In this document: one piece after another, positions 24,640-32,481 of the stretch
How positions within the stretch are numbered: position 1 is the first letter of the stretch
How the letters are laid out: every line of letters starts with the position of its first letter
From: Bog-473 sp963763575
GTDB lineage: Bacteria; Actinomycetota; Acidimicrobiia; Acidimicrobiales; RAAP-2
Direction of reading: 5' to 3'
Length of the DNA: 64,000 bases
NCBI GenBank assembly: GCA_963763575.1
Contig: CAVXPD010000018.1
Location: 1-64,000 of the forward strand
The notes under the pieces: generated by a model
What the model saw: the letters and a program-made list of their open reading frames with translations, nothing else
Database searches by the model: none
Told to the model about the DNA's origin: nothing
Position numbers and translations under genes: made by a program

Positions 24640-24985
24640 GCGGCGGTCGCCCAACGCCCGGTCGAACCCCGCCCGCCCTGCGCGGGTAGGCGGTCTGCAT
24701 CCGATGTTGGAGGCGGGAGAGACTGGTCTCGTCGCCGGAGAACGCCACGACCTCTCCGTCGACGAGATCGGGCCTCAGTTTGACCGGGCATCGCGTCTGC
24801 GAACTCGAGATAGTGCTCGTTGAGTGCGTTGCGGTTGGTGAGCGTTGGTCTGCCGCCCCGCTCGCGTGGAAGGCGAGACATCTCTCGCCGTCCAGCTTTC
24901 GCTCGAAGATCCAGGCAGGTCCGAGAAGCGCTCCTCCGTACTGTGGCAGGCATCGGCTTGCACCCACGACGGCGAGACAGCCGGG
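24640..24985 (-). pseudogene. ATP-dependent DNA ligase, N-terminal fragment
   Basis: Three frames in order give one ligase start: LLGPAWIFERKLDGERCLAF, with the adenylated lysine motif KLDGER; then RNALNEHYLEFADAMPGQ; then RPDLVDGEVVAFSGDETSLSRLQHRMQ with motif III (DGEVVAF). This matches the adenylation domain of LigC/LigD-type ligases. At least two frame breaks and loss of everything after the FSRLQ motif make it a relic. It lies between the ferritin-like gene and a module with other DNA repair genes. Confidence 0.6.
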
Positions 24986-25470
24986 ACGAGGCGATCCCTG
25001 GCAATAGCGAGAGCAGGTCGAAACGATCGACATCCGGGCACATCATTGCTTCTCGGCGGCGCGGACCGAGCTGTGGGAGCGGCCAGACCGCAGCGCGGCC
25101 AGTCCCGCTCGACTTCGCGGGTCTGGTCAGTCGACTCGTCGACGATGCGGTGCCCACTCGATGCTTCCGTCTTCGCATCGCGCACTGTGTTCGTCGACTC
25201 TTGGGTCAAAGTAATCCGATTGCGGGACGCAGACGGCTTCAATCCCGCGAAATCCCGTGAACACGGGTAGGGCTGTCTCTGACCGCGAACTTGTGCAATC
25301 CATTGAGCGACATTCAGCTAATGATCGGCGAATCGGCGGCACCAGTTGGACGCCCGATGCAGTAGCTTGACAGTCGATGGAGTTCTCATGACCCGAAGGC
25401 CGAAGGATCAAAGCATCTCCCCACCACTCAGTCTGAATGAGCGACTGCTCGCCGATCCGACTGCATTGAC
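24986..25470. other. intergenic region with copy D
   Basis: No gene recognised between the ligase relic and the DHFR-like gene; holds the tRNA-derived repeat at 25382-25440. Confidence 0.35.
25382..25440 (+). repeat. tRNA-Met-like 3'-half repeat, copy D (most decayed)
   Basis: TTCTCATGACCCGAAGGC, a T-arm changed to GAAGGATCAAAGCATC, CCCCACCACTCAG and a shortened tail. Order and spacing match the other copies but the T-loop is mutated. It ends 30 bases before the ATG of the DHFR-like gene. Confidence 0.5.
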
Positions 25471-26097
25471 ATGAAGCTCACCGTACAGACGTTTCTGACC
25501 CTCGACGGCGTGATGCAGGCTCCCGGGGGACCTGAGGAAGATCCCAGCGACGCCTTCACCCACGGCGGCTGGCAGGCCCCGTTCGCCGATCCGGCCGTCG
25601 GCGACTTCGTCACTGAGCTCAACCGCCACGCCAGCGCGTTTCTGTTCGGCCGCCGGACGTTCGACATCTTCCGCGGCCACTGGCCTGATCAGACCGACCC
25701 CGCCGACCCCATTGCCACGGCGATCAACTCGCTGCCCAAGTACGTCGTGTCCAACTCGCTCAGCGAGGCCGATGCCAGGTGGCGTGGCGAACACTCTGAC
25801 ACTGCTCGCCTCGTAACCGGCGACATCGTCGCGGCAGTGCAAACGCTGAAGGACGAACCCGGCGACGAACTGCAGATCTGGGGTAGCGGCAAACTGCTCG
25901 AGACACTGTTGCAGAACGAGCTTGTCGACCGCTTCCGCCTGATGACCTATCCGGTGGTACTTGGCTCCGGTCGCCGCCTCTTCAACGACAGCACCCTTCC
26001 GACGACGATGCGACCTGTCGACCTCATCGTGACCGATCCCGGCATCGTCATCGGCACCTACGAACCAGCCGGTCCGGTTCGCCACGCCGAGGTGTGA
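25471..26097 (+). CDS. dihydrofolate reductase family protein (RibD C-terminal domain)
   Basis: 208 residues with KLTVQTFLTLDGVMQAPGG, FLFGRRTFDIFRGHWP, LPKYVVSNSLSEADARW, ELQIWGSGKLLETLLQNELVDRFRLMTYPVVLGSGRRLF. These are the NADPH-binding and structural motifs of the YyaP/YwjB-like branch of the DHFR/RibD fold. They are cytoplasmic reductases of unknown substrate; they are not the essential DHFR. The gene is convergent with the UvrD gene and separated by 10 bases. Confidence 0.88.
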   Translation: MKLTVQTFLTLDGVMQAPGGPEEDPSDAFTHGGWQAPFADPAVGDFVTELNRHASAFLFGRRTFDIFRGHWPDQTDPADPIATAINSLPKYVVSNSLSEADARWRGEHSDTARLVTGDIVAAVQTLKDEPGDELQIWGSGKLLETLLQNELVDRFRLMTYPVVLGSGRRLFNDSTLPTTMRPVDLIVTDPGIVIGTYEPAGPVRHAEV

Positions 26098-26107
26098 ACT
26101 ATGAGAG

Positions 26108-28111
26108 TCACGCCCACAGGTGATCCAGGTCAAATGTGACCCGCTCTCCAGAACGAGAGATTATTCGAGACACAGGTTGCTGTTCGTCTACGGTTTCCAG
26201 CCGAGAAAGAGCTTCGTCGTCCACGAACCTACTCAGCTGAGCAAAACTGTGGCGATCGTCGCGACTGTGACGCCGGTGTGGCATGCGCAGCGGTGAATAG
26301 AGGTAAAGCTCGTCCCTGGCCCTGGTGATTGCGACATAGAACAATCGGCGCTCTTCGTCGATCCCTTCCGAGTTCCTGACGGCCATGTCGCTCGGGATAG
26401 CGCCGTCGACGACGTGGGGTAGATGGACGACCGGCCACTCGAGCCCCTTTGCGGAATGGATCGTCGAGATCACCACATAGTCTTCGTCAAGGCTTGGGTC
26501 TCTTGCGAAATCGCCAGTCGACATTGGAGGATCGAGCGTCAACCCTGCCAACCAGCGGGAAAAATCATCGCTGGTCGACGCCGATCCGACTAATCGCTCG
26601 AGGTCCTTTATCCGAGGGAGTGGTTCGGAATACTTCTCCACGATCAGGGGCCGAATCGCGTTCAGCACCTCGTCCGCCCTCTTTCCAGTCGACACAGCGT
26701 CTCTCGCTCGAGCGAGACCACACAGGGAGACCGAAAGGTCACTGCGAGACCCGGGTGGCGCAGCGGCGACCACTTGTGGCCAATGTGTCAAGAGATCCAC
26801 AGTGAGATCTGCAGCCCGCAGGATCGATCGAGCTCGCGCTGGGCCGATGCTTCGGTGCAGTCGCAGGATACGGAACCATGCCACTTCGTCGCTCGGACTC
26901 TCGAGCAAGCGGGCGGCCGAAACAAAATCCCTCACATGCGCAGCCTCGAGAAACCGGAGGCCGCCATACTTACGATACGGGACCTTGCGATATGCGAGCT
27001 CCACTTCGATGAGGTCACTGTGATGGGCAGCGCGCACGAGCACGGCCTGATCCCGGAGTCTGGAACCTTGCTCGTGGCATTGAAGAATCCGATCGACCAC
27101 GGCACGCGACTCGGATGACGCGTCATAACACCGAAGCAGCGTCGGTCTACGTCCACCCTCTCGCTCAGCGGAAAGTCTGAGATCATCTTCATCCGCTGGG
27201 CGCACCACATTCGCCAAATCGAGAATAGGCTGATTCGAACGAAAGTTCGTCTCCAGTCGAACGACAGTGGCATTCGAGAGCGAGCCGGCAACCCGACGAA
27301 GGTGAGCTGGATCTGCACCACGGAAGGCGTAAACCGCTTGCGCTTGGTCTCCGACCACGGTTAACCCCAGTCCTTCGGGTGCCAGCTTTGTCACGATGTC
27401 GACTTGCAGCGCATTTAAGTCTTGGTATTCATCAACCAGGACGTATTCGAATCGATCTGCTATCACGGACCCGATCGCACGGTCATCAAGCAGTGCCCGC
27501 CACGCCAGAAGGAGATCATCGAAGTCAAGCAGCCAGGACTCCTTTTTCTTGGCGGTGAAGGCACGGAATAGCGAGGCCATCGCCTCACGGTGTGGTTCAC
27601 ACCATGGGTATTCGGCGGCCAAGAGATCACTCAGTCGGCGATCATTGTTGATTCCTCTGGAATAGATCTCGACAAGAGTTGATGAGCGGGGGAAACGCTG
27701 TTCCGACCCGCTCAGACCATGCTCGTCGCGCAGGAGGTCCATGAGATCGGCGCCGCTTTCTGGGTCGAGGATTCCCACGCTCTTTGGGAGACCAAGGACT
27801 TCTGCATAAGCGGCTACGTGACTGTGAGCGATGGCGTGAAACGTGCCTCCAATAGGACGTCGGATGGCGCCTCTGTCGGTGATAGTCGCCGCCCTTGCGA
27901 TCATCTCGTCTGCCGCGCGTCGTGTGAAAGTCAGCAACAGGATCCGTTCGGGGGATACGCCGCGCTCGAGGAGATACGCAACTCTTGCGGTCAGAACCTG
28001 GGTCTTTCCGGTGCCGGCCCCGGCCACGATCACCAGTGGGCCATTCCCATGCGTCACAGCCGCTAGCTGTACGTCGTCCAGCCCCAGGTCCCAGGCGGAG
28101 GATACGAACAT
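26108..28111 (-). CDS. UvrD/PcrA-type superfamily 1A DNA helicase
   Basis: 667 residues. Motif I AGAGTGKT (residues 30-37), Ia TFTRRAADEM, II VLVDEYQDLN, III GDQAQAVYAFRGA, IV LETNFRS, V ISTIHSAKGLEW and VI VAITRARDELYLYSP are all present. These helicases move 3'-5' on single strands and act in repair, recombination or replication restart. It is shorter than housekeeping UvrD and lacks the long C-terminal tail, so it is probably an accessory paralogue. ATG 28111 lies inside a perfect LexA box; the longer frame to 28231 would pass through this operator and is rejected. DNA polymerase IV is encoded 226 bases upstream. Confidence 0.9.
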   Translation of the reverse strand: MFVSSAWDLGLDDVQLAAVTHGNGPLVIVAGAGTGKTQVLTARVAYLLERGVSPERILLLTFTRRAADEMIARAATITDRGAIRRPIGGTFHAIAHSHVAAYAEVLGLPKSVGILDPESGADLMDLLRDEHGLSGSEQRFPRSSTLVEIYSRGINNDRRLSDLLAAEYPWCEPHREAMASLFRAFTAKKKESWLLDFDDLLLAWRALLDDRAIGSVIADRFEYVLVDEYQDLNALQVDIVTKLAPEGLGLTVVGDQAQAVYAFRGADPAHLRRVAGSLSNATVVRLETNFRSNQPILDLANVVRPADEDDLRLSAEREGGRRPTLLRCYDASSESRAVVDRILQCHEQGSRLRDQAVLVRAAHHSDLIEVELAYRKVPYRKYGGLRFLEAAHVRDFVSAARLLESPSDEVAWFRILRLHRSIGPARARSILRAADLTVDLLTHWPQVVAAAPPGSRSDLSVSLCGLARARDAVSTGKRADEVLNAIRPLIVEKYSEPLPRIKDLERLVGSASTSDDFSRWLAGLTLDPPMSTGDFARDPSLDEDYVVISTIHSAKGLEWPVVHLPHVVDGAIPSDMAVRNSEGIDEERRLFYVAITRARDELYLYSPLRMPHRRHSRDDRHSFAQLSRFVDDEALSRLETVDEQQPVSRIISRSGERVTFDLDHLWA

Positions 28112-28118
28112 ATGTTCG
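28105..28118 (-). promoter_or_regulatory. LexA box over the helicase start codon
   Basis: CGAACATATGTTCG, a perfect palindrome fitting GAAC-N4-GTTC. The start ATG (28111-28109) is in its centre, so LexA binding would block initiation of a transcript starting at or near the ATG. Confidence 0.8.
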
Positions 28119-28336
28119 TAATATACCGAACCGAGGGACTGGCAGTCCAGGGCTCTGGCCGCTTTGGTGCCAGGGACTGGATGGTCCGCTCCCTCGCGGA
28201 CGTTTACTCTCCGGGTGGCATCTTGGAACAAGAGTGCGCCGGTGGCCGCCCATCCTGGTTCGGCCCTCCATGCTGCGGAGCATCAGTCGCTCGTCAGGGA
28301 AGCAGACTCATTGTCTTCACACTGGCCACCACTTGG

Positions 28337-29602
28337 TCATCTCTCGGCAAGTTCGCGGAACTCCTCGGGAACTCGATCGGTGGCGGAAAGGGCGACGGCG
28401 GCATAGCCAATGGCGGTCCGGCCGAACTTTTTCCTGATGGCGTCGACGGACCGATCCGCTCCCCATCTGCCTGCTTCGACTTTGGATCCGGGTCGGGCTC
28501 CAGCATTTCGCCGCGAGTTGACGGAATCGAGAGGTAGCTCGAGCTGCAAGGAATGTTCTGGGCGCAAGTTGGACACCGAAACAGCGATGAGCGTGATTTC
28601 GCGTTCTCGTTCGTTGTCGAGGATGGCTGAGTGGACGAGCCTTTTAGACACCTCGGTCAGCGTCAGCGTGGTCGAGATCGCAACGGACAACGTGACAGAT
28701 CGGGTCACAGAGCGCAGGTGAGCGAAGCGGACACGCACGGTTACCGTTCGACCGGCCAGGTTTGCCTGTCGCAGGCGGCCGGCAACTCTGTCAGCCAGGT
28801 AGCCGAGCGTCTCTCGAATGAGCTCTGGAGTTGCATCCCGCCGTCCGAGGGCGGCCTGGGCACCTATGGACTTCGACCGGGCCGGCGTTTCCACTGATCG
28901 TTCATCTACGTTGGCCGAGAGAGCGGCCAGTTTTGTCCCCGTGGCTCGACCGAGCAGGCTGCCCAGGATCGGACTGCCGGCCTTGGCGAGTTCGCCGATG
29001 GTGTAGATCCCGGCCTCGTGGAGGCGCCGTTCTGTCACTGGTCCGACGCCCCATATCAGCGCTATGGGAAGGGGATCGAGAAAGGCCCTCTCATCGTCCG
29101 GATCAACAGCTACGAGGCCGTCAGGCTTTGCCACCTGGGACGCCACTTTGGCGAGGTGCTTCGTACGAGCGACGCCAACCGACAAAGGGAGACCGATCTC
29201 GTCGCGTACGCGTCGGCGGATGGCTGCTGCCATCTCAGTCGGTGCTCCGAAGATATGGACGGCGCCGGCAACGTCGAGGAATGCCTCATCTATCGACACC
29301 CGCTCGACTCGAGGCGTGAAGTCATGAAAGACAGACACGACGTCGTCGCCAAACTGTTGGTAGCGGCCGATGTGACCACCGACGAACAGCAGATCACCGC
29401 AGAGCTGGCGGGCCCGCCATCCTGGCATGCCGCCGCGGACGCCATAGCTCCTGGCTTCATAAGATGCCGCCAGCACCACACTGCCGCCCACGGCGATGGG
29501 CCGGTTCCGCAGCGAAGGGTCCAACAATTGCTCGACCGACGCGTAGAAGGCATCGAGGTCGGCGTGCAGGATCGTCGCCCGCTCGACTCGACGAAGGTCC
29601 AC
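28337..29602 (-). CDS. dinB: DNA polymerase IV (Y family)
   Basis: 421 residues from GTG 29602. The palm has ILHADLDAFYASVEQ and VSIDEAFLDV with the three catalytic acidic residues (D, D, E); the PIAVGG and YEARSYGVRGGM finger segments, helix-hairpin-helix (LIWGVGPVTERRLHEAGIYTIGELA) and little-finger domain follow. It makes error-prone synthesis past damaged bases. The C-terminal tail has no clear clamp-binding peptide, although LQLELPLD could serve. A perfect LexA box lies 15 bases upstream of the start, so it is damage-inducible, and the helicase gene downstream has its own box. Confidence 0.93.
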   Translation of the reverse strand: MDLRRVERATILHADLDAFYASVEQLLDPSLRNRPIAVGGSVVLAASYEARSYGVRGGMPGWRARQLCGDLLFVGGHIGRYQQFGDDVVSVFHDFTPRVERVSIDEAFLDVAGAVHIFGAPTEMAAAIRRRVRDEIGLPLSVGVARTKHLAKVASQVAKPDGLVAVDPDDERAFLDPLPIALIWGVGPVTERRLHEAGIYTIGELAKAGSPILGSLLGRATGTKLAALSANVDERSVETPARSKSIGAQAALGRRDATPELIRETLGYLADRVAGRLRQANLAGRTVTVRVRFAHLRSVTRSVTLSVAISTTLTLTEVSKRLVHSAILDNEREREITLIAVSVSNLRPEHSLQLELPLDSVNSRRNAGARPGSKVEAGRWGADRSVDAIRKKFGRTAIGYAAVALSATDRVPEEFRELAER

Positions 29603-29616
29603 TCTGCCAAATTAGT

Positions 29617-29630
29617 CGAACGTATGTTCG
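29617..29630 (-). promoter_or_regulatory. LexA box upstream of dinB
   Basis: CGAACGTATGTTCG; palindrome arms CGAAC/GTTCG around GTAT, 15 bases before the GTG start. Fits the GAAC-N4-GTTC SOS operator of Gram-positive bacteria. Confidence 0.85.
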
Positions 29631-29727
29631 CTCACCAACAGAGAGCAATCCGGCCTTTGCGATCTGCACAGATCCCGAGATGCCGTGGTCGATTCGCCGA
29701 GGCAATCCCACCAAGTCCCACGGATGC

Positions 29728-29800
29728 AGGTCTCACAACCCGAAGGTCGGAGTTCAAATACACCCCCCACCGCGCAGAATCTGCGGGTCAGAGCTGGCCC
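29728..29800 (+). repeat. tRNA-Met-like 3'-half repeat, copy E
   Basis: GGTCTCACAACCCGAAGG, T-arm reduced by one base (GGAGTTCAAATAC), ACCCCCCACCGC, then GCAGAATCTGCGGGTCAGAG and CTGGCCC. The tail matches copies C and F. Lies between dinB and the xylulokinase gene. Confidence 0.65.
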
Positions 29801-29896
29801 GAACCGAACGAGACGCTCACCTGTGGGTATGTACCCGAAGGCAAGTGATGGCGGACCCTCAGCCGATTCCTCCCGGCCCACTGAGAGATTCACATG

Positions 29897-31324
29897 TCAC
29901 TGCCGCGCGATTCGTGGAGCCGAGTCCACCTGACTTTGGTAGGTCGACTGGATCGATTCCCTGTCGACCGCGTCGTCCGGTTCGATCGTTTCGCCTGAGC
30001 CTGAGCCCCAGGTCCGGTTTATCTCTTCGAAGTCTCGTCCAGAGCACACAGCCGCCGCCTGCACCGACGCGCCCGCAGCAACGAGCTCAGATTCCCTAGG
30101 CACGACGACGGGTCGACCAACGAGATCGGCCACGACCCGCCGATAGGCGGCGCTGCGCGCGCCGCCGCCGATTAGGAAGACTCGCCCAGTGACAGGTCCC
30201 AGGACCTCGGCCGCAGACAGGAGATTGCAAACGACTCCCTCGACAGCGGCGCGGGCAAGGTGGGCGGGGTTCACGTCGCTCCGCAACCCCATAAGACTGC
30301 CGGTGGCCATGGGGCGATTTGGCGTCCGCTCTCCGTCAAAATGCGGTACCAGGACGAGCCCGCCCGCCCCGGCCGACGATTCGAGTGCGAGGGCGTCGAA
30401 TCCCGCTTGGTCAACGCCAAGGAGTCGGGCGACAATGTCGGTCACCTTGGTGGCGTTGAGCGTGCACACCAAAGGCAGGAAGCGGCCGGTGGCATCCGCA
30501 AACCCGGCCACGGTGCCGCTCGGGTCCGCCGTGGGCTGGTCCGCCACCTTGAAAGCGGTCCCGCTGGTGCCAAAGCTCAGCGCGAGATCGCCCGGTTCGA
30601 GCCCGAGTCCGAGGGCGGCTGCCATGTTGTCGCCGGTACCCGGAGCGACCAGCGCGCCGCACGCACGCCAAGTGCCCGCGACTGCACTGGGCCCAAGCAC
30701 TTCGGGCAGGGCGCTTGGCCACTCCACCTCGTGCCCGACCAGATCGAGAAGATCGAAGCGGTAAAGACCCTCGGCCGGAGACCAGTAGCCGGTGCCCGAG
30801 GCGTCACCCCGGTCGGTCGTCTTTGTGCCACTCAGGCTGAAAGTCAGCCAGTCGTGGGGCAGGAGGACGGAGCGCAGTCGGGCGAATGACTCGGGCTCAC
30901 AACGGCGGAGCCAGGCCAGCTTTGCGATGGTGAAGCTGGCTAGGGGGACACTGCCAGAGGCGGCCGCCCACTCAGCGGCTCCGCCCGGTAGGACCCCGAG
31001 GAGCGCTTCGGCGTCAGGAGCCGACTCGGTGTCGTTCCACAGCTTCGCCGGTCGCAGGACCACGTCATCTGCTCCCAGGACCACCATGCCGTGTTGCTGG
31101 GCCGCGACAGCGATTCCGGCGGGACGGTGGCGTTCCAGGACACCGGCCTGTGCGCAGGCCTCCTCAAGGGCGGAGCTCCAGTCCGCTGGATCTTGCTCGC
31201 TGCGAGGTGGGGTGGTCGGAAGATGTGCGGCCCGTCCCGATTCAACGACAGCACCGGTGTCCAAGTCGCGTACTTGCAACTTGCACGCGCTGGTGGACGA
31301 GTCGACCCCGACCACCAGCGGCAT
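29897..31324 (-). CDS. xylB: xylulokinase
   Basis: 475 residues of the FGGY sugar kinase fold: VVGVDSSTSACKLQVRD (phosphate 1), AVAAQQHGMVVLG, KLWNDTESAPDA (substrate contact), DASGTGYWSP, APGTGDNMAAALGLG and LSFGTSGTAF (phosphate 2), then IGGGARSAAYRRVVADLVGRPVV. It phosphorylates D-xylulose with ATP for the pentose phosphate pathway. ATG 31324 overlaps the xylose isomerase stop in an ATGA, so the two are coupled. Longer starts up to 31579 would overlap xylA and are rejected. Confidence 0.92.
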   Translation of the reverse strand: MPLVVGVDSSTSACKLQVRDLDTGAVVESGRAAHLPTTPPRSEQDPADWSSALEEACAQAGVLERHRPAGIAVAAQQHGMVVLGADDVVLRPAKLWNDTESAPDAEALLGVLPGGAAEWAAASGSVPLASFTIAKLAWLRRCEPESFARLRSVLLPHDWLTFSLSGTKTTDRGDASGTGYWSPAEGLYRFDLLDLVGHEVEWPSALPEVLGPSAVAGTWRACGALVAPGTGDNMAAALGLGLEPGDLALSFGTSGTAFKVADQPTADPSGTVAGFADATGRFLPLVCTLNATKVTDIVARLLGVDQAGFDALALESSAGAGGLVLVPHFDGERTPNRPMATGSLMGLRSDVNPAHLARAAVEGVVCNLLSAAEVLGPVTGRVFLIGGGARSAAYRRVVADLVGRPVVVPRESELVAAGASVQAAAVCSGRDFEEINRTWGSGSGETIEPDDAVDRESIQSTYQSQVDSAPRIARQ

Positions 31325-32481
31325 CAGCGGACTCCAAGCAGCAATTCCGTCACGAGCTGGTCGAGGCGTTCGTGGCCGTACCCCGCTGCCGCAAGTACAG
31401 CTTCGTCGGCCTCGATTGCGAGAAGAGCGTCGAGGCCACCCTCGGGCGCGGTCGGCTCCGAGAGCGCTTCCGCTTTGGCCCGGGCCAGCGCCGTTTGGAT
31501 TTCGAGGTCCTCTGCGAAGCGGCGGGACTTTTCGGCCAGGATGAGGTATGTCCGCATGCAGCCCCGAGCAAAATCCCACACACCGTCGGCGTCTTCGGTC
31601 CGATAGGGGTGGGCATCAAAGTGGCGCATGCCGGTCCACCGCTCGTCCTCGAGGAGCTTGACCGTGTAAAAGGCATCACGGATTCCCTCGGAACCGAAAC
31701 GGAAGTCCTGGTCGAACTTCCCGATGCGTTGAGCGTTCAGGTCGATGTGGAAGAGCTTGCCGTGCCAGAGCGTCTGGGCCACGGCGTGGGAAAACGAGAG
31801 GCCGCTCATGGTCTCGTGCGCGAACTCAGGATTGAGCCCGACCATCTCTGGCCATTCCAGCTCGCCGATGAAGGCGAGCGCATGACCGACGGTCGGCAGG
31901 AGGATATCGCCGCGAGGCTCGTTGGGCTTGGGCTCGAGCGCGATGCGCAGTCCGAGGTCACGCGAACGGATGTACTCACAGCAGAGATCGATCGCCTCCT
32001 TGTACCGTTGGAGGGCGGTTCGGACGTCCTTGGCCGCGTCCGCTTCTACCCCCTCGCGACCGCCCCACATGACCTGGATCACCGCGCCCAGCTCGGCTCC
32101 GAGCTCCATGGATTCACACGTCTTCTTGACGGCGAATCGCCGGACGGCCGGGTCGTTGGCGGTGAAGGCGCCCTCCTTGAAGATCGGGCGCCAGAACAAG
32201 TTGGTGGTCGCCATGGGCACCTTCATGCCGGTCTCGTCGAGGGCCTTTCGGAACCGCTTGACGATGGCTTCGCGCTCGGACGACGAGGCTTCGGCGGGCA
32301 CCAGATCGTTGTCGTGGAAAGACACCCCGTACGCGCCGAGGTCGGCGAGACGATGGACCGTCTCCACCGGGTCGAGCTCCTCGCGCACGGTCGTACCGAA
32401 CGGATCGCGGCCGGGATTCCCAACCGTCCACAGCCCGAAGGTGAAGTGGTGCTCAGGAGTTGGCTCATAGGGATTATTCAT
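31324..32481 (-). CDS. xylA: xylose isomerase
   Basis: 385 residues, the short actinobacterial class I form. Seen: TFGLWTVGNPGRDPFG, GVSFHDNDLVP with the catalytic His, MATTNLFWRP, VMWGGREGVE, ALEPKPNEPRGDILLPT with the metal-binding Glu and the KPNEPR motif, GLNPEFAHE, and LFHIDLNAQR. It converts D-xylose to D-xylulose using two Mg2+. It sits between the GH3 glycosidase (8-base overlap upstream) and xylB, forming a three-gene operon for xylosides. Confidence 0.95.
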   Translation of the reverse strand: MNNPYEPTPEHHFTFGLWTVGNPGRDPFGTTVREELDPVETVHRLADLGAYGVSFHDNDLVPAEASSSEREAIVKRFRKALDETGMKVPMATTNLFWRPIFKEGAFTANDPAVRRFAVKKTCESMELGAELGAVIQVMWGGREGVEADAAKDVRTALQRYKEAIDLCCEYIRSRDLGLRIALEPKPNEPRGDILLPTVGHALAFIGELEWPEMVGLNPEFAHETMSGLSFSHAVAQTLWHGKLFHIDLNAQRIGKFDQDFRFGSEGIRDAFYTVKLLEDERWTGMRHFDAHPYRTEDADGVWDFARGCMRTYLILAEKSRRFAEDLEIQTALARAKAEALSEPTAPEGGLDALLAIEADEAVLAAAGYGHERLDQLVTELLLGVR

